A DNA stretch of 30,257 nucleotides, taken from positions 1 through 30,257 of IMG/VR virus record IMGVR_UViG_3300022752_003029; one strand, given 5' to 3'. Made by a program: the position numbers and the translations under genes. Below the pieces are notes generated by a model, which was not told where the DNA came from, ran no database searches, and saw nothing but the letters and a program-made list of their open reading frames with translations. This document shows positions 22,467 through 28,981 of the stretch, in pieces. Within the stretch, counting starts at the first letter, position 1, and every line of letters begins with the position of its first letter. The DNA is from a virus.

Positions 22467-22742
22467 ATGGGCGCTGAAACACCGACGACATGGACGCAGA
22501 AGCTGGTCCCTGTCCCCGTGTGGGCGCTCCTTATGCTCGGCGCGGCGATGGCCGGCGGCGGTGGCATGCTCGGGATGTCCCAGGCCGAAGCCTCGAGTGC
22601 TCCCGACCCGGCACAGATGGAGCAGATGCTCTCCTCGCAGCGCCGGATCGAGGGTCGTCTCGATGCTATCGAGCGCCAGCTGGCGACCGTCGCCGCGATG
22701 GCCCACACGCACACTGGAGTGACAAATGCCCCTGTCCCCTGA
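22467..22742 (+). CDS. Single-TM protein, holin candidate
   Basis: A 91-aa protein with one apolar segment at about residues 15-36 (VPVPVWALLMLGAAMAGGGG) after a short polar N-terminus, then a coiled coil (QMLSSQRRIEGRLDAIERQL) to the end. The position at the start of the lysis block and the size suit a class III-like holin or a pinholin, but a tail-associated membrane protein is also possible. The stop overlaps the next gene by 17 bases. Confidence 0.55.
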   Translation: MGAETPTTWTQKLVPVPVWALLMLGAAMAGGGGMLGMSQAEASSAPDPAQMEQMLSSQRRIEGRLDAIERQLATVAAMAHTHTGVTNAPVP

Positions 22743-22911
22743 CGAAATCATGAAGCTCCCGGCCGAGGTGCTCGTGCTCCTCGACGCCATCAAGGATGCC
22801 CGCGCGGTCGACGGCGACGGCGGAACGAAGATCACCCGTGCCGAGCGCCGCAAGCTGCTCGCGCTCGCGGGCAAGCTCGTGTACCTGCTCACCGTCGACG
22901 CCCTCGACTAG
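22726..22911 (+). CDS. Small helical protein (61 aa), lysis-region
   Basis: ATG 22726 has GGAG at 22716-22719 inside the previous gene. The product is helix - Asp/Gly loop - helix: EVLVLLDAIKDARAVDGDGG then KITRAERRKLLALAGKLVYL. The DGDGG loop and following IT-xAE pattern look like an EF-hand-like or TerB-like turn, and such proteins are common near phage holins. Function unknown. Confidence 0.6.
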   Translation: MPLSPDEIMKLPAEVLVLLDAIKDARAVDGDGGTKITRAERRKLLALAGKLVYLLTVDALD

Positions 22912-22919
22912 GAGGCCAC

Positions 22920-23270
22920 ATGCCCGCTCTCGACCTCTCCGGCATCAAGCAGTATCCGTATGTCTCCAGCACCACGACCCCGGGCACCTCGGGGCTCTGC
23001 CGCATCATCCTGCTGCCCACGAACGTGAGCCTCCAGATCACGCTCCACAACCGCGACAAGGCGACGAAGGGGCTGGCCTTCTCGTATGACCAGACCCTGA
23101 CGGACGGCGGCGCGATGCCTGCGACCTACTTCTCGGTGAGCGACCCGATCCACATCAAGTGCAGCAAGAACCGTATCAGCGGGTTCGCGAACGTCACGCA
23201 GGTCGCGATCTTCTCTCCGTCGCACACGGCGGTGAACTGCGAGATCCTCATCGAAGAGGACGGCATCTGA
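22920..23270 (+). CDS. Small beta-rich protein (116 aa), unknown
   Basis: The start ATG 22920 has a perfect AGGAGG upstream, so high expression is expected. The product is beta-rich with even strands (LCRIILLPTNVSLQITLHNR, NVTQVAIFSPSHTAVNCEIL) and two or three cysteines, no transmembrane part. It could be a capsid decoration protein or a structural accessory encoded late; composition alone does not decide. Its stop and the next start share bases (TGATG). Confidence 0.65.
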   Translation: MPALDLSGIKQYPYVSSTTTPGTSGLCRIILLPTNVSLQITLHNRDKATKGLAFSYDQTLTDGGAMPATYFSVSDPIHIKCSKNRISGFANVTQVAIFSPSHTAVNCEILIEEDGI

Positions 23271-23809
23271 TGGAGCCGATCCACGTCGAGGAACCTGCGC
23301 CCGCGGTGACTGCTCACGAGCAGACGCCCGAGAAGGACGCCATCGTGGCGAGCGTGACGGATGATGCCGCGCTGATCGCCCACGAGGCGCAGGCCGCGAC
23401 CCCGTCACCCGAGGAGATCGTCAAGATCGCCCAGGGCGCCGAGGAAGGTGGGATGCTCGGCGTGGTCCTCGCCGTCGTGGCGGTCCTCGGGGGCGGCGCG
23501 GCGTGGAAGTTCTACTCGCAGTCCAGCAAGCAGAAGGCCGAGCTCGCCAACAAGCAGGCCGAGCAGGCGCACGAACTGGCGATGGCAGAGCTCCACGCGA
23601 AGATGCAGGGGCCTACTACGAGCCCGCCGCAGTGCATCGCAGCGCACACCTCGCTCGAGGCCCGTATCGCAGCGGTCGAGGCCAAAGCCTCGCGCATGAC
23701 CTTGCCAGACTTTCCCGACGACTTCGACGCCGAGCTGCTGATCGCGCGCGTCGAGAAGATCGAGAAGGCCGTGAAGAAGAAGCCCGCGCCCGCAGGGAGG
23801 AAGCCGTGA
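23270..23809 (+). CDS. Single-TM coiled-coil protein, spanin or holin candidate
   Basis: A 179-aa protein with an acidic 55-residue N-terminal part, one transmembrane segment at about 61-79 (GMLGVVLAVVAVLGGGAAW), then a helical region rich in Lys/Gln/Glu (KQKAELANKQAEQAHELAMA) and a second coiled coil before a basic Pro-containing end (KKKPAPAGRKP). ATG 23270 is set by overlap with the upstream stop. It lies directly before the endolysin. An inner-membrane spanin would normally have its TM at the very N-terminus, so a holin-like role is equally possible. Confidence 0.6.
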   Translation: MEPIHVEEPAPAVTAHEQTPEKDAIVASVTDDAALIAHEAQAATPSPEEIVKIAQGAEEGGMLGVVLAVVAVLGGGAAWKFYSQSSKQKAELANKQAEQAHELAMAELHAKMQGPTTSPPQCIAAHTSLEARIAAVEAKASRMTLPDFPDDFDAELLIARVEKIEKAVKKKPAPAGRKP

Positions 23810-24261
23810 ACCTGTCTCCGCACTTCTCGTTCGATGAGCTCACGCGTACCGGGCAGACGGCGCTCCAGGCGGTCAATCGTCAGGAGGCGCAGGCATGCAT
23901 GGGCGCGCTCACGGCGCTCGCCACCACCATCCTCGAGCCTATCCGCGCGAAGTTTGGGCCCATCCGAATCAACAGCGCGTTTCGTGGTCCTGCCGTGAAC
24001 ACGGCGGTCGGTGGGAGCAAGACCTCGCAGCACATGAGCGGACAGGCCGCGGACATTGTCGTGCCGGGGCATCGCCTCGAGGACGTGTTCGCATGGATCG
24101 TGAAGGAGAGCGGCATCCCTTACGGGCAGGCCATCCTCGAGGGCCCGGGCGGGAAGGTGTCGTGGATTCACGTCTCGCTGGGCGAGCCCTACCGTGCCCG
24201 CGACAAGAGCCGCCAGGCGCTCACGTGGGACGGCAAGACTTACGCGTCGTGGAAGGGCTAG
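23806..24261 (+). CDS. Endolysin, M15-family peptidase
   Basis: A 151-aa zinc peptidase expected to cut cell-wall peptides (D-Ala-D-Ala or L-Ala-D-Glu type) for lysis. Motifs: SAFRGPAVNTAVGGSKTSQH with His76 in SQHMSGQAADIVV (His76, Asp83) and WIHVS with His122, matching the H-x6-D ... H zinc set of M15. Its N-terminal HFSFDELTRT is also usual for M15 phage lysins. GTG 23806 overlaps the upstream stop and follows AGGGAGG. There is no signal peptide, so it depends on a holin. Confidence 0.88.
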   Translation: MNLSPHFSFDELTRTGQTALQAVNRQEAQACMGALTALATTILEPIRAKFGPIRINSAFRGPAVNTAVGGSKTSQHMSGQAADIVVPGHRLEDVFAWIVKESGIPYGQAILEGPGGKVSWIHVSLGEPYRARDKSRQALTWDGKTYASWKG

Positions 24262-24578
24262 ACGTTTCGTGTGCGGTTGAGGTCGGCGAGGTGCTCTCCA
24301 TCGCCGACCCTCGACTACACGACTGCGCGTGGCCCGAAGGGCTCACGCTGACGGCTCACGTCATCGAGGTTGACCCTGTCGTGGTGCGCGTGCGTGTGAC
24401 CACGCATCGGCTTTGCATCGAGGCCGAGGACGAGGCCGCACAGGTACGTCGCGTCTGGCGCCGTGCCGTCGCGCAGGCGCGTCAGGCGTGGGGACCAGAG
24501 TTCACGGTCGAGACAGTCCGCGGTGACTGCTCCGACGCCGTGCGCTCTGCCGACGTAGACGTGCTCGAGACACGATAG
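24249..24578 (+). CDS. Hypothetical protein (109 aa) at the end of the late operon
   Basis: Probable GTG start at 24249, overlapping the endolysin by 13 bases; no strong ribosome binding site. The product is alpha/beta: strands LTLTAHVIEVDPVVVRVRVT, then a helix (DEAAQVRRVWRRAVAQARQA) and three cysteines. The region has no other gene on this strand and codon texture fits its neighbours, so it is likely real. Its last 77 bases lie opposite the putative small membrane gene on the other strand (24502-24669), so the two operons would converge and overlap here. Confidence 0.5.
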   Translation: MEGLDVSCAVEVGEVLSIADPRLHDCAWPEGLTLTAHVIEVDPVVVRVRVTTHRLCIEAEDEAAQVRRVWRRAVAQARQAWGPEFTVETVRGDCSDAVRSADVDVLETR

Positions 24579-24669
24579 CGCGCAGCACGCACACGGCGAC
24601 CCGTGCGAGCAGCTGCACCATCGCGCCAACGAGCAGCACGATGGTCGCCACGGTTAGCCACGCGACCAC
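24502..24669 (-). CDS. Putative small membrane protein (55 aa)
   Basis: GTG at 24669 shares its G with the stop of the methyltransferase (TAGTG). The product starts MVAWLTVATIVLLVGAMVQL with a continuous apolar segment to about residue 30, then a basic tail (SRARLRRQSARRR). One membrane-spanning helix with a basic inner end fits a small inner-membrane peptide. It lies in the otherwise uncoded strand stretch 24579-24668 and overlaps the converging gene by 77 bases. It could be a holin-like or superinfection-related peptide; the evidence is limited to hydrophobicity and coupling. Confidence 0.4.
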   Translation of the reverse strand: MVAWLTVATIVLLVGAMVQLLARVAVCVLRAIVSRARLRRQSARRRSSHRGLSRP

Positions 24670-25748
24670 TACTCGACCAGATGCGCGAAGAGCGGCCCGA
24701 GCGTGAACCGGATGCGCGCCCGCGCGATCTCGGCGTACTCGGGCGAGAGCTCGCACCCGACGAAGCGCATCCCCTCAAGCATCGCCGCGCGCCCCGTGGA
24801 ACCGGACCCGGTGAATGGGTCCAGGACAAGCCCACCGGGCGGCGTGACCATCCGCACGAGGTAGCGCATGAGGTCGGTGGGCTTCACGGTCGGATGCACG
24901 TTCTTCGGCACGTCTCCGATCATCTCGTCGCGGTCCTCTCCGCTCGCCTTCGCCGTGTAGAAGTACCGTGCCGCGTCGCGTAGCCCCTCGGTCGCCTCGT
25001 CGCTGCCGTCGTGGAGGACGTTGGCGGGCCAGCGGCCCAATATGCCGTCGGGGTAAAGGTCAAATGTGTTGATAGGCTTCTGCTCGCCGCCTACGTACTC
25101 GGTCTGCCATCCACCAACTGCACGGCGCAGTTCCTCGTCTGTTTGAACCCTACACCCATCCACATTGATCGCACCCGTACCGTACCGCAGCACATTCGCC
25201 GCGACGGTCCCGGTCAGCGGCTTCCGCGCCATGCAGATCGGTTCATGCGCTGGCTTTAGGGCCGTGCCCCAGCCGGACCAGCGGCGGGCGTCGTCGGTGC
25301 TTTCTCCCGTTCTTGACAGCTGGTTCTTCGTGACGTTGTATCCACCGGGACCGTCTGGACCCATGAAGCCTACGCCAGAGGCCGGCCGACTTTCGAAGGC
25401 TACACCCGCCGCTTTATCGATTGCCTTGGACACGTCATGCGATTTCGGGAACCCGCTCCCGTAGAGCCACATGATCTGGTCGCGCACGTCGAAGCCTGCG
25501 TCCTCGATGGCGCACGCCATGCGGTGGTAGGTCCGTGACCCCGAGAAGGCCAGAAGATGCCCGCCGGGCTTCAGCACCCGCAGGGCCTGCCGCCATACCT
25601 CAAGGTCATAGGCGATCCCGCTGGCGTCCCACTTCCGGCCCATGAATCCGAGTTCGTAGGGCGGGTCGCACACGACTGCGTCCACGCTCTCGGCGTCGAG
25701 CGTAGCCATGCTCTCGCGGCAGTCGCCGACGAGGATGCGCGCCCTCAT
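24669..25748 (-). CDS. DNA adenine/cytosine-N4 methyltransferase (beta class)
   Basis: A 359-aa site-specific amino-methyltransferase. The catalytic DPPY is at residues 28-31 and the AdoMet motif DPFTGSGSTG at 310-319, an order (IV before I) that defines the beta class. HPTVKPTDLM at 285-294 is another family block. The stretch between, about 100-270, is the target recognition part and has no recognisable specificity. No matching restriction enzyme is in the window, so it most likely protects phage DNA from host cleavage or marks it for regulation. It overlaps the upstream gene by ATGA and is the largest gene of the leftward operon. Confidence 0.9.
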   Translation of the reverse strand: MRARILVGDCRESMATLDAESVDAVVCDPPYELGFMGRKWDASGIAYDLEVWRQALRVLKPGGHLLAFSGSRTYHRMACAIEDAGFDVRDQIMWLYGSGFPKSHDVSKAIDKAAGVAFESRPASGVGFMGPDGPGGYNVTKNQLSRTGESTDDARRWSGWGTALKPAHEPICMARKPLTGTVAANVLRYGTGAINVDGCRVQTDEELRRAVGGWQTEYVGGEQKPINTFDLYPDGILGRWPANVLHDGSDEATEGLRDAARYFYTAKASGEDRDEMIGDVPKNVHPTVKPTDLMRYLVRMVTPPGGLVLDPFTGSGSTGRAAMLEGMRFVGCELSPEYAEIARARIRFTLGPLFAHLVE

Positions 25749-25945
25749 GGGTTGACCTTCGCGTAGTACGCCGCGCGCATCTGCCGGTTCTCCTCGCGTA
25801 CCTGCTCCAGCGCCGCGAGGCCCTCGGCCAGCACCTCACCGGGCGTGACGCCCGGATGGTATGGGTTCGCGCAACGCCACGCGAGACGACGGAGAGCGGA
25901 CTGTGCCCGGTCGATAGCCGGGCAGGTATGGCCGGGGGGCTTCAT
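25745..25945 (-). CDS. Small protein with coiled coil (66 aa), unknown
   Basis: Overlaps both neighbours (ATGA at each side), which supports it. The N-terminal half has two cysteines and basic residues (AIDRAQSALRRLAWRCANPY); the C-terminal half is a coiled coil (VLAEGLAALEQVREENRQMR). No family recognised; it may be a partner of the methyltransferase encoded next, inferred only from coupling. Confidence 0.6.
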   Translation of the reverse strand: MKPPGHTCPAIDRAQSALRRLAWRCANPYHPGVTPGEVLAEGLAALEQVREENRQMRAAYYAKVNP

Positions 25946-26307
25946 GGCGCAGCCTCCAGAGCGGCGACGAGGGCGTCGGCTTCGGTGTGAGCATCAACAG
26001 TCCATTGTCCTAGGCCGTTCCTCCCCCAGCGTGCGACCCAAAACCGAGACACTGTCGCGTAGTAAACGTGAGCCTCCGAGCAGCGATGCGCCTCCCGCAC
26101 CAGCGCGAGCAGGCACCCGAGCGTGGCGGGGTCGGTGAGGTCGGGGAGCGCCGTCATGTCTGCGTCCCACTCTCCGCAATACGCCTTGCCTTGGATCAAG
26201 TCGACGCAGTCGATAGTCTGTCCTCGGTCGTTGCTCATGCCTCGCATCCATCGCCAGCCCTTGCACGCGACGGCGCGCTTCGCGAGCGCGATCTGTTCCT
26301 CGGTCAT
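25942..26307 (-). CDS. Conserved phage hypothetical protein (121 aa)
   Basis: A soluble alpha/beta protein with DLTDPATLGCLLALVREAHR in the middle and a final VDAHTEADALVAALEAAP. I recognise the general type from many phage early regions, where it is of unknown function. The first 30 residues contain a Trp/Arg segment (KGWRWMRGMSNDRGQ). It is coupled to both neighbours by four-base overlaps, suggesting a polycistronic message. No catalytic motif is seen. Confidence 0.65.
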   Translation of the reverse strand: MTEEQIALAKRAVACKGWRWMRGMSNDRGQTIDCVDLIQGKAYCGEWDADMTALPDLTDPATLGCLLALVREAHRCSEAHVYYATVSRFWVARWGRNGLGQWTVDAHTEADALVAALEAAP

Positions 26308-26633
26308 CGCTCACTCCGAAGCGCCACGTCGATCAGGCTCGCGACCTGGGCGCGGTCCATGTTCTCCATGGTCTCGCCCCTAGTGTATGCACTAGCCACG
26401 TCCACGAGGCCCATCGCGACGGCTGCGCCCTCGGCCTGACGCTGTGCGTCCTCGAGCGAAGAGGCCCGGCCGCGCTGATCCGTGATGGGGTCGCGCGTCA
26501 TGAGCTCCCACGTGTAGTGTCCTGCGGCGCTCTGGTTCACGATGAGGTGCGCCCCGTCCCGAAGGGAGTGCGTCCAGGCGATGTGCGTCGTGGGCTTCGA
26601 GATGGCGATCACGGTCCAGTCAAGAATCGGCAT
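26304..26633 (-). CDS. Hypothetical protein (109 aa)
   Basis: ATG 26633 is chosen because the open frame further upstream (to 26789) runs antisense inside the exonuclease and is Pro/Ser-rich. The start overlaps the end of the exonuclease by 14 bases. The product has N-terminal strands (MPILDWTVIAISKPTTHIAW), a middle YTWELMTRDPITDQ, and a helical C-terminus (DRAQVASLIDVALRSER). Unknown function; it follows the exonuclease and shares its message. Confidence 0.6.
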   Translation of the reverse strand: MPILDWTVIAISKPTTHIAWTHSLRDGAHLIVNQSAAGHYTWELMTRDPITDQRGRASSLEDAQRQAEGAAVAMGLVDVASAYTRGETMENMDRAQVASLIDVALRSER

Positions 26634-27306
26634 GGGGGTACACTCCGTTGAGGGCGAGGTAGACCTTGCGGGTGATGGATACGTCGTTGAGGCAGTAGTC
26701 GGTAATGTCCGACTGCCGGCCTTCCAGCCAGAGCGGAAGGACCTCGGACCCATGCCCTGACTTCTCGCCCACGCCCAAGGCACCGGCAAGGTCGGCCAAG
26801 CTCACGCGCTCACGCGACGGGAACGCGAGGTGCATCGTGTCCGTTACTCGCTTGCGATGGTCCTCGGTCACCTCGTGGAACCATCCAGCCAGCACATGCC
26901 CGAGGCGCGCGGACGTGATGTGCAGGCGAGGAATGTCGAACCCAAGCACGTTGTGCCCGACGACGTGTGCCGCCCACGCCTTGTGCTCGCGGAGGAAGTC
27001 GGCGAACTGCGTGAACATGCGGAGTTCCTGCTCGTCGGTGGGACCGCCCACGAAGCACGCAGAGCGCAGGGTATCGCTGTCATCAGGCTCCCACACAACG
27101 CCAATGCAGGCGATGCGCGAGATCCGCCAGTCGAGGGCGGCGCGCGACCAGGTCTCCTCATAGTTCTCCTGGCACCACGCCGCGATGCTCTCGGGCTTCT
27201 TAAACTGCCCGGGGACCTTCGAGGCGACGTACGCCGTGCGCTCGTGCTCTGGCCACAGCAGCGGAGGGAGTGTCTCGATGTCGATGTAGAGCTTTCCGGA
27301 CTTCAT
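26620..27306 (-). CDS. 3'-5' exonuclease, DEDDy type (PolB-exo-like)
   Basis: A 228-aa protein with the DEDDy set: YIDIET at 7-12 (Asp9, Glu11), HNVLGFDIPRL at 118-128 (Asp124) and YCLND at 204-208 (Tyr204, Asp208). It resembles the predicted 3'-5' exonuclease family related to the exonuclease domain of PolB. It lies in the recombination operon with an ERF annealing protein two genes before, and could trim 3' ends at annealed joints or proofread. It would leave 5' overhangs, unlike the 5'-3' exonuclease usual with annealing proteins. ATG 27306 overlaps the small upstream gene (ATGA). Confidence 0.8.
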   Translation of the reverse strand: MKSGKLYIDIETLPPLLWPEHERTAYVASKVPGQFKKPESIAAWCQENYEETWSRAALDWRISRIACIGVVWEPDDSDTLRSACFVGGPTDEQELRMFTQFADFLREHKAWAAHVVGHNVLGFDIPRLHITSARLGHVLAGWFHEVTEDHRKRVTDTMHLAFPSRERVSLADLAGALGVGEKSGHGSEVLPLWLEGRQSDITDYCLNDVSITRKVYLALNGVYPHADS

Positions 27307-27455
27307 CGCGCGTCCTCGAGGTAGGGAGCTGCGAACATGCCCGCGGGACCGAGCAGCAGGCACCACAGAGCGAGTTGGTAGTCGCCGCACCACGCGAACA
27401 GCGCGCAGAACGTGGCGGCGAGAATGGGAGAGAGACAGGTGACGATAGCGGCCAT
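27303..27455 (-). CDS. Small two-segment membrane protein (50 aa)
   Basis: A 50-residue gene with a perfect AGGAGG six bases before ATG 27455, ending in an ATGA overlap with the exonuclease. The product has two apolar parts: AAIVTCLSPILAATFCALFA at residues 2-21 and YQLALWCLLLGPAGMFAAPY at 26-45, joined by WCGDY, so a hairpin in the membrane is likely. Four cysteines are present. The strong ribosome site and tight coupling make it very probably real. Its function is unknown; membrane peptides in early phage operons sometimes block superinfection, which is only a possibility here. Confidence 0.75.
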   Translation of the reverse strand: MAAIVTCLSPILAATFCALFAWCGDYQLALWCLLLGPAGMFAAPYLEDAR

Positions 27456-27480
27456 GTGGACCTCCTAGTGATGCGTAGGG

Positions 27481-28260
27481 CTAGAACGGGATGTCGTCGT
27501 CAGACGGCGGAGGAGCGCCTCGAAGCTCGGCCTCGAGCGGTCCTCCCGGGATGGGCTGATGCGCAGGCGGGGCCTTGTAGCGCCAGATCACACCCGTGCA
27601 GGACTTGTCGCGGCACTTGAAGTCGGGCGCCTTCGGGTTCGTCTTCTTCTCGCGGTTGTCCCACATGGCGCCGCCGCACTCGGGGCAGAGCGTGGAGCGA
27701 GTGTAGGATTCGACGGTGGCGCCGGGCGCCACGCGGTCAGCCACGCGCTGTGCGGTAGCGTCGAGGCGCGCCTTCACGTCAGGCGGCGGCATCACCGGCT
27801 CCTCGCGCGTGTACTCGGTGCGCGCCGTCTGGGGGCGCTGAGCGACGCTTGCAGTGCGCACGGGATGGCTAGCAGCCTCGCCGTCGTCGTCGTCGCTCAC
27901 CACGCCCACGACCGATGCGAGCGTGTAGCGCCGCAGGTACGTGAGGATGGAGCCAACGACCTGCGGGTTCTCCTGGGCAGGACGCACGCCGATGGTCGAG
28001 CCGATGTACTGCCCGCTCGAGTGCATGAGCGTCGTGGTCAGCGTGACCTGTCCGGCCTCGTCGCGGCCGGGCAGCTGGGTCACGGAGAGGCCGTGCTTCG
28101 CGAGGGGGCCGCGGCACGCGTCCATGATGGAGGCGAGGTCGGCGTAGCGCGTGCGGAAGTGCGGGTTCGTGGCGTCCTTGCTGGCGGCGGTCATCTCGCC
28201 CTGTGCGGCGGCGAGGGCCTTTGCCAGCTCGCCGAGGTTGTCGCTTTGGTACATGGTCAT
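27481..28260 (-). CDS. erf: ERF-family single-strand annealing protein with zinc finger and SSB-like tip
   Basis: A 259-aa recombinase (start ATG 28260 with AAGGAG upstream; GTG 28266 and ATG 28254 are alternatives). The ERF core is residues 1-130, with the signature GSILTYLRRYTLASVVGV at 103-120 followed by DDDD at 123-126. A Pro-rich linker leads to a zinc finger Cys192-x2-Cys195 ... Cys216-x4-Cys221. The chain ends in DDDIPF, identical to the last six residues of E. coli SSB, the docking tip for RecQ, PriA, exonuclease I and others. No phage SSB gene is seen. It is likely to anneal strands at replication ends and recruit host enzymes. It heads the recombination part of the leftward operon. 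Confidence 0.88.
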   Translation of the reverse strand: MTMYQSDNLGELAKALAAAQGEMTAASKDATNPHFRTRYADLASIMDACRGPLAKHGLSVTQLPGRDEAGQVTLTTTLMHSSGQYIGSTIGVRPAQENPQVVGSILTYLRRYTLASVVGVVSDDDDGEAASHPVRTASVAQRPQTARTEYTREEPVMPPPDVKARLDATAQRVADRVAPGATVESYTRSTLCPECGGAMWDNREKKTNPKAPDFKCRDKSCTGVIWRYKAPPAHQPIPGGPLEAELRGAPPPSDDDIPF

Positions 28261-28269
28261 GATCACTCC

Positions 28270-28479
28270 TTACGCGAGGCCGAGGTTGATGAGCGCGCTG
28301 CTGTCGAGCGTCGTGTAGTCGCCGGTGCTGGAGACGAGACGGTAGGTTCCGTCCTCGACCGTGACCACGATGCTCTGCTCATTAAGCGCCTCACGCTCAG
28401 CGATCGCGTCGGCTTCGTATGCGCTTGCCTCGATCTCGCGGTGGCCTCCGGTGACGGTCATGATGATGATCAGGGTCAT
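28270..28479 (-). CDS. Small first gene of the leftward operon (69 aa)
   Basis: ATG 28479 has AAGGAG five bases upstream. It is the first gene behind the leftward promoter (predicted start near 28516), so it should be the earliest product. The product is alpha/beta (MTLIIIMTVTGGHREIEASA, then AIAEREALNEQSIVVTVEDG), acidic, and without a motif I know. The ribosome site of the annealing gene lies in the gap after its stop. The open frame extending to 28578 crosses both promoters and is rejected. Confidence 0.65.
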   Translation of the reverse strand: MTLIIIMTVTGGHREIEASAYEADAIAEREALNEQSIVVTVEDGTYRLVSSTGDYTTLDSSALINLGLA

Positions 28480-28503
28480 TCGATCTCCTTCTGCCGGGTG
28501 GGG

Positions 28504-28551
28504 TTGACGACCCGACACCCACATACTATGAATGGGTTCACGGAACGTCAA
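28504..28551. promoter_or_regulatory. Overlapping divergent early promoters with operator-like 14-mer
   Basis: Rightward: TTGACG (28504-28509), 17-base spacer, TATGAA (28527-28532), start near 28539, leading to the XRE gene. Leftward: TTGACG (complement of 28546-28551), 17-base spacer, TAGTAT (complement of 28523-28528), start near 28516. The two -35 boxes form an inverted repeat GGGTTGACG ... CGTCAACCC, and the -10 boxes overlap by two bases, so polymerase can use only one at a time. The rightward spacer contains CGACACCCACATAC (28513-28526), also present at 2986-2999. Both promoters have optimal spacing; the regulatory reading is inference. Confidence 0.75.
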
Positions 28552-28568
28552 CCCGTGGAGAAAGAAAA

Positions 28569-28778
28569 ATGGGATCACTCGCAGACAGACGTAAAGCCGC
28601 AGGGCTCACTCAGGCGCAGCTTGCCGACCTCGTCGGTGTGGGAATCAGCGCCATCAAGGCGTACGAGAACGGTCGCCGCCGGCCGGCCGCTCGCGTGATC
28701 ATGGAGCTCTACAAGGCTCTGGGCCTCACGGCCTCGGACATCGCCGAGCTCTACATGAAGGACGGAGGTGCAGAATGA
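28569..28778 (+). CDS. XRE-family (Cro-like) regulator
   Basis: A 69-aa DNA-binding protein consisting almost wholly of one HTH: LADRRKAAGLTQAQLADLVG at 4-23, then the recognition helix region GISAIKAYENGRRRPAARVI. It has no C-terminal cleavage or dimer domain, so it is Cro-like in size. GGAG at 28556-28559 precedes ATG 28569. It sits about 30 bases after the predicted rightward start and would be expected to bind the promoter region and the same 14-mer at 2986. As the first gene of the right operon it probably sets the balance between the two early operons. Confidence 0.88.
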   Translation: MGSLADRRKAAGLTQAQLADLVGVGISAIKAYENGRRRPAARVIMELYKALGLTASDIAELYMKDGGAE

Positions 28779-28981
28779 ACGAAGCGATGCAGCTGCGCAC
28801 GCTCATCGACAGCCTCCTCACGCGTCTGGAGACTGCCGAGCGTGCACTCGAGGACGAGAAGGCCCGGCACGCGGAGTGTGAGCGCAAGATGATCGACTAC
28901 GCTACGCGCTGGGCGGTGGCAGAGGCGCGCCTTGATGGCGTAGTGCGCTTCGGTGCTGACGTGCTCGAGGTGAAGCCATGA
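28775..28981 (+). CDS. Coiled-coil protein (68 aa)
   Basis: Coupled to the XRE gene and the next gene by ATGA overlaps. The product is a nearly continuous heptad-type helix from residue 6 to 50 (LRTLIDSLLTRLETAERALE, EKARHAECERKMIDYATRWA). A dimer or trimer is likely. Its tight link to the regulator hints at an accessory role, but it has no known domain. Confidence 0.65.
   Translation: MNEAMQLRTLIDSLLTRLETAERALEDEKARHAECERKMIDYATRWAVAEARLDGVVRFGADVLEVKP

Noticed and set aside
24249-24669. Intrinsic terminator between the converging operons
   Set aside because: ACCATCG/CGATGGT near 24620-24650 can pair, but the loop is long and no T-run follows on either strand.
28270-28578. Longer form of the first leftward gene
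   Set aside because: It would start upstream of both promoters; ATG 28479 has AAGGAG at the right distance.
27559-28698. A 379-codon plus-strand open frame across the annealing gene
   Set aside because: It runs antisense to the ERF gene and through both early promoters, and its composition is Ala/Arg/Val-biased without motifs.
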